From positions 1 through 16,807 of the forward strand of contig CAZCQP010000054.1 of NCBI GenBank assembly GCA_964500895.1: a stretch of DNA of 16,807 nucleotides, written 5' to 3'. The DNA comes from CAZCQP01 sp964500895 (lineage in GTDB: Bacteria > Bacillota > Clostridia > Lachnospirales > JAISER01). The notes below the pieces were generated by a model. That model was given only the letters and a program-made list of their open reading frames with translations. It did not search any database and was not told where the DNA came from. A program made the translations under genes and the position numbers. Position 1 is the stretch's first letter. Each line of letters begins with the position of its first letter. This document shows, piece by piece, positions 9,101-15,618 of the stretch.

Positions 9101-9590
9101 AGAGCTTGTGCAAGTCCAGCATTTTAAGGCGCAAACCTTCTTTGTCTTCCACGGCCAGTGCGGCTTCTAATAAACGCTGGGGGTCTACACAATATTGAAA
9201 AAACTCCCGAATTGCCGCACTTAAGTTGTCTATAAACCCTTGCTTGGTGGCGGCTTTTCCAAAAAAGTGTAGCTCGTTGGCAAGCTCTAGGGTTATTTTT
9301 TGCAAAAGCATGTGTTTGCCTGCATCGTCCAATGTTTTACCATTTGGGCCGGTGGTTTCTGCAAACAACCGGTAGGCCAGCCGCTGAAAGCTTAACACTT
9401 CCAGGTTCATGATGGCCCCGCCAGAGATGGCGTTGCACAGCTGTTTTTCTGACTCCAAGGTGAACTGTTCCGGCACAATGTAAATAAGGCTTTGCCGTGC
9501 CCCGCCTGTTTTTATTTTTGCTGCAATTTCCTGCTGGCACCAAGCGGTTTTGCCGCTGCCTGCGCCCCCGAATATATATTGTAATGCCAT
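6171..9590 (-). CDS. addB: ATP-dependent helicase/nuclease AddAB, subunit AddB
   Basis: AddB is the non-motor partner of AddA in the Gram-positive double-strand-break resection complex. It recognises Chi and cuts one strand with a RecB-type nuclease. With the ATG at 9590 the protein has 1139 residues, close to the usual 1150-1170. It begins MALQYIFGG, and a Walker A motif GGAGSGKT lies at 8-15. The nuclease domain shows IIDYKSG (D935, K937) followed by a LQLQLLAY segment. Four cysteines, C775 (VRCPFAY), C1099, C1102 and C1108 (GCDFCGFKAIC), match the iron-sulfur staple that holds the nuclease domain. The frame opens 14 codons further upstream (9632), but there it lies inside a hairpin and resembles no AddB; GTG 9596 has GGAG at a better distance and is an alternative. 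The usual neighbour addA is not downstream. Confidence 0.95.
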   Translation of the reverse strand: MALQYIFGGAGSGKTAWCQQEIAAKIKTGGARQSLIYIVPEQFTLESEKQLCNAISGGAIMNLEVLSFQRLAYRLFAETTGPNGKTLDDAGKHMLLQKITLELANELHFFGKAATKQGFIDNLSAAIREFFQYCVDPQRLLEAALAVEDKEGLRLKMLDLHKLYSRYVQTLQAGYISTEHALDFVPARIDASSFLVGASIWVDGFNGFTPQEYNMIARLMAKADKLTVTLTVKSDRIAHDNLKAVDPFYETKTTVNQLTRLARENNIAIEPPVYLTETPRFQTFPELAFLEKNFFNYHRNHYPGPVANIALHAAQNIHGEITHAANTIMDMAQNQGFHYHHIALVSAGSPEVERAVASVFTAYGIPYFVDKKSSILAHPLTELIRAAVDVAAYHWTYEGVFRFLKTTLTPLTRDEVDTLENYVLAYGIKGFKWTNPDMVWQHGFEEGFFDESFIQQCRGKVTAALSPFTGVCSGNKTATVKAYAMGLFHMLAQLQVPEALARWAEEAAARGEQVVARQHTQIWGKVTDLFEKLVDILGNVVVTPKAFGQILEAGFNATDMGLIPPCQDQVVVGDLERSRLPDIKALILVGVNEGILPGIKKEIGLFADDERLLLRRMGMELAPDSRRKSYEEQLLIYEGLMKPTQRLVLSYSQGTLAGKSMRPSALIATIKRLFPALAETKEQDMPPAQLPVPLLGEMGALLRTFGRSETPPGHLWEAYAFLKNHPQYRHQLSAMERLRFNQATALALNSGLLDKHRPYSVVPTSISRLEQYVRCPFAYFVQYDLKAAPRKLYEAGAVDYGNFFHLLLEAVALKLAQEGKSFRSLAEADIEPLVEGCVADIAPMVAGQVLLSTARFQYMLRRLSRMSKRSVWALSKHVRQGDFEPAGFEVAFGDGSPLTAIEVAVNEKQVFKLTGRIDRVDVAEVNGEHFIKIIDYKSGNVKFDINDVYFGLQLQLLAYMDALVKNGREVFGAGTLSGHMRPGGVFYFHIDDPMIQTEEALTTEKLEALLLSSFKMSGLTVKDETVVRAIDREVNGHSGVLPVYLTGNGFGKASQAVSPQDFDHLRQFVGQKMQQVGQSLLGGDISIAPYKKADGSTGCDFCGFKAICQIEAMKDKNPFRPVARGKFDTVMENIRENKD

Positions 9591-9619
9591 ACGCACACGC
9601 ACACTCCGCCCTATAAAGC

Positions 9620-9645
9620 AAGGCTCTATCAAATGATAGAGCCTT
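9620..9645 (-). promoter_or_regulatory. Perfect hairpin in the addB leader
   Basis: An 11-bp perfect inverted repeat (9620-9630 with 9635-9645) around the 4-base loop AAAT. It lies between the addB promoter and the addB start, so it would be in the 5' leader RNA. Only a poor T-run (TTGCTTTAT) follows. It could be a weak terminator for the RND operon, an RNA-stabilising stem or an attenuator. Confidence 0.6.
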
Positions 9646-9667
9646 AGCCAAATACCAATGTTATTTA

Positions 9668-9695
9668 ATTATACAATGCCTTCAAAAGCTGTCAA
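9668..9695 (-). promoter_or_regulatory. Predicted strong sigma-A promoter of addB
   Basis: Both hexamers are perfect consensus on the - strand: TTGACA (9690-9695) and TATAAT (9668-9673), with a 16-base spacer. The start would be near 9661, about 70 bases before the addB ATG. It begins only 10 bases past the stop of the RND pump gene. Confidence 0.8.
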
Positions 9696-9705
9696 GGTTT
9701 AGTTC

Positions 9706-12700
9706 TTATTTCTTATTTTTACCCTGGTTGCTGGATTCAGACGGTGTTTCGAGTTGGTCCGGTTCAGCCACGGTTTCTTGAACGGTTTCCGCCGGAACAG
9801 GTAAGCCTTTCTTTGCGGCTTTCTTGGCTTCTCTCTTTTCCTTGAGTTTGGCTTTTTTCAGTGCTTTCTTTTCTCTACGCATGGAATTGGAGTAGTAAAT
9901 AACCGGAATGAGCACCAACGTAACCAAGGTGGATAAGGTTAAGCCGAACACCACCACAATGGCAAGACCACGCATCATTTCGCTGCCTTCTGCATTGCTG
10001 AGCATCATGGGCAACAGGGCCAGCACGGTGGTCAGGGTGGTCATAAGGATGGGGCGCAAACGCACCGGCCCTGCTGTCATTAAGGCGGTGTGCACATCCA
10101 TGCCACGCTCACGGACTAACAGGTTGGTGTAGTCCACCAGCACGATGGCGTTGTTAATAACGATACCGGCCAGCATAATAAGCCCTAAGAAGCCGGTAAT
10201 GGCCAAGGTTTCACCCATCACAAACAACCCAAATATACCGCCAGTTAAAGCAATGGGCATGGAGAACATAACGATAAACGGATAAATTAGATGTTCAAAT
10301 TCCGCAGCCATAATCATGTATACCAGCAAAATGGCCATGATTAGCGCAAGCCCCAGGTTTACAAAGGTTTCATCCATTTGCTGGGTAGAGCCTGTAAATT
10401 CCCATGTGTAGTTTGCAGGCATGGGGTACTGGGAAAGCTTTTGCCTAATTTGGTTAGACACGCTGCGTGTGTCTGCACCGTCCATGGCGGCAGAGACAGA
10501 TACATATTTCTGCTGGTTTTCCCGGCTGATGGATACCGGCATGTTTTGCACAGATATTTCCGCCACTTCGTACAAGGGCACATTCATGCCCGTTGGGGTA
10601 GGAATTAAAATGTTTTCCAAGCTGCTTAAATAGTCAAAGCTTTCCTTGTCTTGACGGATGCGAATGTCCATTTCGTCCCCGTCTATTTTAAAGGTGGAAG
10701 CCCGAACACCGGCAATGGCCGTGTTCACCACGCTGGACACAGCGGAACTGCTTAATCCATAGGAAGCGGCTTTGCTGCGGTTAATTTTAATCACAGCTTC
10801 GGGGATGGCATTAGCCACGGAGGTGGACACTTCACGCACACCCTCCACGCCTTCCATAATGACTTGGAAGTCTTGTGAAATTTGGGCTAAAGTGGCGGTG
10901 TCATCCCCTTTAATGGTGATGCTGATGCCCCCGCCAGCATAGTTGCCCATGGAACCGCCCATGGCCTCTACAGAAATCTCTGCCCCGGGAATGTCTTTCA
11001 CCAGCTTGCTCATGGCAGATGCTACCTCTTGAGAGGAACGGTCACGTTCGGCTTTGGGTTTCATCACGGCCATAATGCTGGCGGTGTCTGTGCTAGAACC
11101 ACCAAAGTTCATGCCCATGCTGCCCCCGATCAGTATGGCTAAAAAGTCTGTTTCGGGTACGTCTTCAACAGCGGCAATCACTTGGTCTACCACCTTTTGG
11201 GTGTCTTCTAAAAGAGAACCTCTAGGGGTGGAGATGTTAATTTGCACCATGCCTTCATCGGAAGTGGGCATGAAGTCCATGCCGATGATGGGCAGGGTTG
11301 CCAAGGTGGCCACCACAAAGGCGGCTGTAATGGCAATAACCGTTTTTCTGCGTCTTAAAGCAACGGCCAGAACCTTTGCATACGTTCTGGAAACCCAATT
11401 CAGCGCTTTGCCAAAATAGTTGATAAAGTGTATGAAAACGTTGGTTTCTTCAAATTCGTCTTTTTCCATGCCCGGCTTTAACAAAATGGAAGATGCCATG
11501 GGCACAAAGGTTAAGGACACGCCCAAAGAGGAAATTAAAGCAAAGGCAATGGTCATGGCCAGTTCGTTAAAGATTTGCGCCGTAATACCGCCGGAAAAGG
11601 TGATGGGCAAAAATACGGCAATGGTGGTTAAGGTGGAAGCAATAACGCTGGTGGCCACTTCTCTTGCGCCGTCAATGGCCGCCGGAATGCCATGTTCACC
11701 TTCTTCAATCTTGCGGTAAATGCTCTCCAAAACCACGATGGAGTTATCCACCAACATACCCACGCCCAACGTTAAACCGCCCAAGGACATCAGGTTGATG
11801 GAGATGTTGTTGTAGTACATTAAAACGAAGGTTGCAATGATGGATACAGGAATGGCTGTACCTACAATCAGGGTAGAGCGCACGCTTCGTAAAAACACAT
11901 ACAAAATACAAATGGCCAGCAAACCGCCGATAACGGCGGAAGAAGCCACCGTGCCAATGGCACGGTTAATATAATCTGCCGGGTCCATAAACATGGAAAA
12001 CTTAATGCCGGGCATATCCTGTTCAATACGCGCCATTTCGGCCCGCACTTTTTTGGACACCTCTACGGTGTTGGCGGTGGATTGCTTCTGAACGTTGATG
12101 CTAATACAAGGCACACCGTCAATATACACCAAGGAGGTAGCTTCTATAAAGTCTTCCGTAACCTCTGCCACGTCCCGTAAATAGATGATGGTGCCTTTAG
12201 GGGTGGTGATGGGCAGGTTGCGAATGTCGTCCAGGGTTTTAAATTCGCCAGACACTTTCATGGACATACGCTGGTCACCCTGGCGGATAGAGCCTGTGGG
12301 AACCGAGCGGTTTTCTGCCATTAACATTTGCTGAATGGTGCTTTCGGAAATGCCATAGCCCCGCAGCTGGTCTACCTTTAAGGTAACGTTGATTTCTTTT
12401 TCAAGCCCGCCGTACAGGTCTACCGAAGCCACACCGTCCTGCTTTTCAAAACGGCCTTTGATTTTGTCGTCTACCAAAGCCTTTAAAGCCACCAGGTTGC
12501 CGTCATCAGAGGTCACACCCATTTGGATGGCGTCCATGGCGGTGATGTCAATTTTCATAACCATGGGGTCGCTGGCGTCCTCCGGCAGCATCCCTTTAAT
12601 TCTGTCCACACGCTCCCGCATGTCTAGGGCGGCGTTGTCAATGTCTACATCGTCTTTAAAAACAACAACAACGGTGGAAGAACCGTAAGAAGAGGTTGAA

Positions 12701-12942
12701 GTGATTTCGTCAATGCCCGGTACTGTTCCCAGCACCCCTTCTACGGGTATGGTAATGAGCTTTTCAATTTCTTCCGGGCCAGCGCCGGTGTAGGAGGTGC
12801 TGACAATGGCCACGGGAATGTTCATGTTGGGCAACATGGCCAGTTTAAGTTTTGTTATGGAAAGCACACCAAAGGCAACAACAATGAGCAAAATCATTGT
12901 TGTTGTTACCGGCCTTTTGACGGCTATTTTAGATAAATTCAT
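9706..12942 (-). CDS. RND-family efflux transporter (AcrB/SwrC-like), inner-membrane pump
   Basis: A 1078-residue proton-driven pump of the HAE/AcrB superfamily. Residues 1-31 hold the first membrane helix, starting with a KRPVTTTMI motif typical of the family, and a large outer loop follows (about 35-330). Helices 2-6 lie from about 333, the second large loop follows, and the last helices end near 1019. In helix 4, GMLVDNSIVVLE carries D399, the likely proton-carrying acid; the second Asp of AcrB is Asn here. In helix 10 INNAIVLVDY (N930-N931) replaces the AcrB lysine. Both changes are, as I recall, usual in Gram-positive members such as SwrC/YerP. A charged tail (1020-1078) rich in Lys, then Glu/Ser, is unusual. 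AAAGG lies about 9 bases before the ATG. It follows the membrane-fusion gene by 32 bases and no outer-membrane factor gene is present. The substrate is unknown. Confidence 0.95.
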   Translation of the reverse strand: MNLSKIAVKRPVTTTMILLIVVAFGVLSITKLKLAMLPNMNIPVAIVSTSYTGAGPEEIEKLITIPVEGVLGTVPGIDEITSTSSYGSSTVVVVFKDDVDIDNAALDMRERVDRIKGMLPEDASDPMVMKIDITAMDAIQMGVTSDDGNLVALKALVDDKIKGRFEKQDGVASVDLYGGLEKEINVTLKVDQLRGYGISESTIQQMLMAENRSVPTGSIRQGDQRMSMKVSGEFKTLDDIRNLPITTPKGTIIYLRDVAEVTEDFIEATSLVYIDGVPCISINVQKQSTANTVEVSKKVRAEMARIEQDMPGIKFSMFMDPADYINRAIGTVASSAVIGGLLAICILYVFLRSVRSTLIVGTAIPVSIIATFVLMYYNNISINLMSLGGLTLGVGMLVDNSIVVLESIYRKIEEGEHGIPAAIDGAREVATSVIASTLTTIAVFLPITFSGGITAQIFNELAMTIAFALISSLGVSLTFVPMASSILLKPGMEKDEFEETNVFIHFINYFGKALNWVSRTYAKVLAVALRRRKTVIAITAAFVVATLATLPIIGMDFMPTSDEGMVQINISTPRGSLLEDTQKVVDQVIAAVEDVPETDFLAILIGGSMGMNFGGSSTDTASIMAVMKPKAERDRSSQEVASAMSKLVKDIPGAEISVEAMGGSMGNYAGGGISITIKGDDTATLAQISQDFQVIMEGVEGVREVSTSVANAIPEAVIKINRSKAASYGLSSSAVSSVVNTAIAGVRASTFKIDGDEMDIRIRQDKESFDYLSSLENILIPTPTGMNVPLYEVAEISVQNMPVSISRENQQKYVSVSAAMDGADTRSVSNQIRQKLSQYPMPANYTWEFTGSTQQMDETFVNLGLALIMAILLVYMIMAAEFEHLIYPFIVMFSMPIALTGGIFGLFVMGETLAITGFLGLIMLAGIVINNAIVLVDYTNLLVRERGMDVHTALMTAGPVRLRPILMTTLTTVLALLPMMLSNAEGSEMMRGLAIVVVFGLTLSTLVTLVLIPVIYYSNSMRREKKALKKAKLKEKREAKKAAKKGLPVPAETVQETVAEPDQLETPSESSNQGKNKK

Positions 12943-12974
12943 GGGAAACCGCCTTTCTCGTTACGGATAGGTTC

Positions 12975-14339
12975 TTAGTACTTTTTGACCACGTTAATTT
13001 TGTCGCCGTCCCGCACATACGTATGGCCTGTGATGATTACTTGGTCCCCATCTTTTAAGCCGCTAAGAATTTCAATGGTCTGGCCGTTGTCTATCCCGGT
13101 GGTAACCACTACCCGGCGTGCGATGCCAGCTTCGTCTATAAATACATAACGTTCTTTGGCATCTTCAAGTACCGTAGAGCGGGGCACAGCAATGGTGTTT
13201 TCGCTTTGTTCACGTAAAAACGAAACTTCGGCAAACATGCCCGGTTTTAAGGTGCTGTCTGGGTTGTCTATTACAATTTCAACAGGATAGGTGTTGCTTT
13301 GGTCGGCAGCAGGGCTAATGGTTTTAATGGTGCCTTTCACAGGTTTTTCCCCTAAGGCATTTATGCGCACATCCACCGTTTGGCCAACAGAAAGTAGGTT
13401 AATCATCAGTTCCGATACTTTCACAGAAACCAACACTTGCCGCATGTCTACAATGGTGTAGGCGGGCATTTGCATACCATAGGTTTCCCCTTGTTTGGCA
13501 TTTTTAGCAGACACAACACCAGAAATTGGGCTGGTGACGGTGGTGTCCCCAAGGGTTTCTCTGGCAATGCTTAACTGCACCTGAACGGATTGTTGGGATG
13601 CCTGTGCCTGTGCAATGCCAATCTGGGCTTTTTCACGGTTTTCCGATACAACGGCCCCCGTGCTAATGTTTAAAGTTTCCTCGGCTTGAGCAAGCCCGGC
13701 AGTGGCAGTAGACAAGCCAATTTCAGCCTGTTCCACAGTAGTCAGGCGTTGGTCGTAGGCCATCTGCACGTTGTCCAGGTCCACTTTGGTGGCCACGCCG
13801 TTTTCATACAGCATGGTGGTGCGGTCTAAAGCATCTTTGGCGTTATCTAAAGCAAGGTTGGCGTTGTCTAAAGCGATTTGTGCATTCTGCACCTGTTTTT
13901 TGGCGTTTTCTACGGCGTTTTCCATTTGAAGCACCTGGGCTTCATACTGGCCGCCGGTAACGGATTTTAAACCGCTTTGGGCTTGCTGTACCCCTTTTGA
14001 GGTGACATTCAACTGGCTTTCCAATTGGCGAATTTGGTTTTGTACATCCCGCTTGTCCAAGCTGTACAGGGCATCACCGGCGTTAACCGTATCGCCCACT
14101 TCAAAGTAGGTATTTTCAACTTTACCGCCCATTTTGCCTGTTACGGCCACAGATTGCAAAGGTGTTAAAACCCCGGCATAGGCCAATTCGCTTTTAATGG
14201 TGGTGCGGGAAATGGCTTGTGTTTCAACAGGCTGCCGGAATTCTTCTTCTTCCGCAGGGGGCTTTGCGCTACAGCCGGTAGCCAGCATAGCGGCGGCCAA
14301 CAATAAAGCAATGGGCTTTATAGTAATTTTCCTTTTCAT
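12975..14339 (-). CDS. RND efflux membrane-fusion (HlyD/AcrA-like) lipoprotein
   Basis: This 454-residue protein is the extracytoplasmic adaptor of the pump encoded next to it. Residues 1-22 form a lipoprotein signal (MKRK, a hydrophobic stretch, then LATGC) with C23 as the lipidated cysteine. The first half of the lipoyl-like domain lies around 69-96 (VGDTVNAGDALYSLD), a long helical hairpin runs from about 97 to 263, and the second lipoyl half starts at SPISGVVSAK (270-279). Beta-barrel and membrane-proximal domains fill the rest. The hairpin holds a short repeat, ALDNA twice (156-160 and 163-167) and then ALDRT. Its start overlaps the stop of the regulator gene (ATGA, 4 bases), suggesting translational coupling; GGAGG lies 10 bases before the ATG. 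In a one-membrane cell it would join the pump to the wall side rather than to an outer-membrane channel. Confidence 0.94.
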   Translation of the reverse strand: MKRKITIKPIALLLAAAMLATGCSAKPPAEEEEFRQPVETQAISRTTIKSELAYAGVLTPLQSVAVTGKMGGKVENTYFEVGDTVNAGDALYSLDKRDVQNQIRQLESQLNVTSKGVQQAQSGLKSVTGGQYEAQVLQMENAVENAKKQVQNAQIALDNANLALDNAKDALDRTTMLYENGVATKVDLDNVQMAYDQRLTTVEQAEIGLSTATAGLAQAEETLNISTGAVVSENREKAQIGIAQAQASQQSVQVQLSIARETLGDTTVTSPISGVVSAKNAKQGETYGMQMPAYTIVDMRQVLVSVKVSELMINLLSVGQTVDVRINALGEKPVKGTIKTISPAADQSNTYPVEIVIDNPDSTLKPGMFAEVSFLREQSENTIAVPRSTVLEDAKERYVFIDEAGIARRVVVTTGIDNGQTIEILSGLKDGDQVIITGHTYVRDGDKINVVKKY

Positions 14340-15382
14340 GATAACATTGCCTCCATATTTTCAGTTTCCAGAACATTAAGCAGTTCGTAGGTTTTTTGCA
14401 CGCCTTTAAATAAATACAGGCGGGTGGTTGCATTTAACGTTTTATAGTGCTCTACAAAAAACAACATCAGTTGTTCTGTGGCTTCTTGCAGAATACATTC
14501 TCCCTTTTGGGTGAGGTGAAAAAATTTTTTGCGCTGATCCATGTCGCCCTGTGGCAGTTCAGCCCGAATATATCCCTCTTGAGACAGCTTGGATATTAAA
14601 ATAGACACCGTGCTTTCACTTAATTTGAAAAAACGATGCATCTCTTTAATAGTATGTAGATTACAGCTGCTAATGGCATGTAAAAGCTGGAATTGGCTAA
14701 AGCTAATGGGCAGCAGGCTTTTTCCGTTTGTGTTAAAGTCTTTTTCACACCGGGTGAAGAACCCTGAAACAGCCAAGCTTCCGTAAAAAATCCGTTTGGC
14801 AATGGTTCGGGCATCTGTAGACGGTGTATGAACGTCATCCTCCTCCAGCAAAATGTATTTGCTTTCCATCTGCGGATAAGCCATGGTGTACAGGTGCAGT
14901 GCCTCTGCTAAAAGCTGCTGTGCATGTGGGCTTAACTGGTTGTAGAAGCTTTCTGTTTCCAAAATAATTTCTTTGGTTAACTGTTGCAGGGCTTCCAGAC
15001 CCTTCTCGGTTATACCAAAGGGCACCACACGTTTGTCTGCGTACTGAGCGCCATGGTGTTTTTCCACATATCCGTTCTCAACCATCTTGGAAATGACCAG
15101 GCTTAAACCGGACGGGCTGATGTGCATACCCTGGCTCATTTCTTTTAATGTACAGATGTTTAGATAGTGAATAAATACCAGCACATGGTATTGCCGCTCA
15201 CTTAATGCACGTGGACTTTTGCGGCCTACCCGGTAACGCTGCCCAGGGCGCTTTGCCTTTATTTGGATTAACCGATGTTTTAAACGCAATAAAAGTCTGG
15301 CCATTTCTAAAGCCTCGGCATCGATGCATAGGCATTCAGACTTTTCATATGTAATCGGCAACCGATTGCCGCCTATGGGCAT
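14336..15382 (-). CDS. Tandem MarR-domain transcriptional regulator of the efflux operon
   Basis: A DNA-binding repressor or activator in which two MarR winged-helix domains are joined in one chain. Ordinary MarR proteins are about 140-160 residues and work as dimers; here 348 residues hold both units. Domain 1 runs about 22-170 and domain 2 about 190-340. Both have a TxKEM helix (78-82 and 244-248), a recognition helix ending in ISK(M/L) and GY, and a wing with the Asp-x-Arg motif (D116-K-R118 and D282-Q-R284) followed by (I/L)TxKG. The two align without gaps over about 70 residues at an offset of 166. Start choice is uncertain: ATG 15382 has AAAAGGGG 8 bases upstream; ATG 15304 has GAGG 8 bases upstream and would still keep domain 1; the TTG at 15442 that opens the frame has no ribosome site. 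First gene of the efflux operon, so it probably controls its own operon. Its ligand is unknown. Confidence 0.88.
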   Translation of the reverse strand: MPIGGNRLPITYEKSECLCIDAEALEMARLLLRLKHRLIQIKAKRPGQRYRVGRKSPRALSERQYHVLVFIHYLNICTLKEMSQGMHISPSGLSLVISKMVENGYVEKHHGAQYADKRVVPFGITEKGLEALQQLTKEIILETESFYNQLSPHAQQLLAEALHLYTMAYPQMESKYILLEEDDVHTPSTDARTIAKRIFYGSLAVSGFFTRCEKDFNTNGKSLLPISFSQFQLLHAISSCNLHTIKEMHRFFKLSESTVSILISKLSQEGYIRAELPQGDMDQRKKFFHLTQKGECILQEATEQLMLFFVEHYKTLNATTRLYLFKGVQKTYELLNVLETENMEAMLS

Positions 15383-15452
15383 ACGAACAACCCCTTTTAA
15401 GGTTAAACGCATACCTGCAAAGGCAACCCCAGCCTTCGTCAAGTATGCGTCG

Positions 15453-15472
15453 AAGATTAAATGCTTAATCTT
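15453..15472. promoter_or_regulatory. 20-bp dyad over the efflux-operon transcription start, candidate operator
   Basis: AAGATTAAATGCTTAATCTT has two perfect 8-base half-sites around ATGC. On the - strand it begins at the predicted start site and runs to about +20. Size and place fit a MarR-type repressor site. It could also fold as an RNA hairpin at the 5' end of the transcript. Confidence 0.55.
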
Positions 15473-15478
15473 TATGCG

Positions 15479-15507
15479 AGTATAGCACCCGACTCTTTTA
15501 TTGTCAA
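15479..15507 (-). promoter_or_regulatory. Predicted sigma-A promoter of the tandem-MarR/efflux operon
   Basis: TTGACA (15502-15507, - strand), a 17-base spacer, then TATACT (15479-15484). The expected start is near 15472. The leader to the chosen start is about 90 bases. Confidence 0.8.
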
Positions 15508-15510
15508 TAT

Positions 15511-15542
15511 GTTTTACCGTAAAAATGTTTTACAGTAAAAAT
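15511..15542. promoter_or_regulatory. Two tandem 16-bp palindrome-containing repeats, candidate operators
   Basis: GTTTTACCGTAAAAAT (15511-15526) is followed directly by GTTTTACAGTAAAAAT (15527-15542); they differ at one base. Each holds a perfect dyad TTTTAC-N-GTAAAA (15512-15524 and 15528-15540), with centres 16 bp apart. They end 4 bases from the -35 of the efflux operon and lie between it and the divergent traX-like gene. The place fits an activator site for the operon or a shared regulatory site. Confidence 0.6.
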
Positions 15543-15574
15543 AAGTGGGGTATGGGGCTATTTGGTAAAATTGC

Positions 15575-15603
15575 TGGTACTAAATGAAAAGTTGTGTTAT
15601 ACT
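15575..15603 (+). promoter_or_regulatory. Weak candidate promoter of the TraX-family gene
   Basis: A good -10, TATACT (15598-15603), with only a poor -35 (TGGTAC, 15575-15580) 17 bases upstream. The start would be near 15610, leaving a leader of under 10 bases, so the ribosome site would be at the very 5' end. A weak -35 may mean that an activator is needed. Confidence 0.35.
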
Positions 15604-15618
15604 GTTAGCGGTGATTAT

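Noticed and set aside
15383..15442. Longer N-terminus of the tandem MarR regulator (TTG 15442 or ATG 15412)
   Set aside because: Neither start has a convincing ribosome site, and the extra residues do not belong to the MarR fold; ATG 15382 or ATG 15304 fits better.
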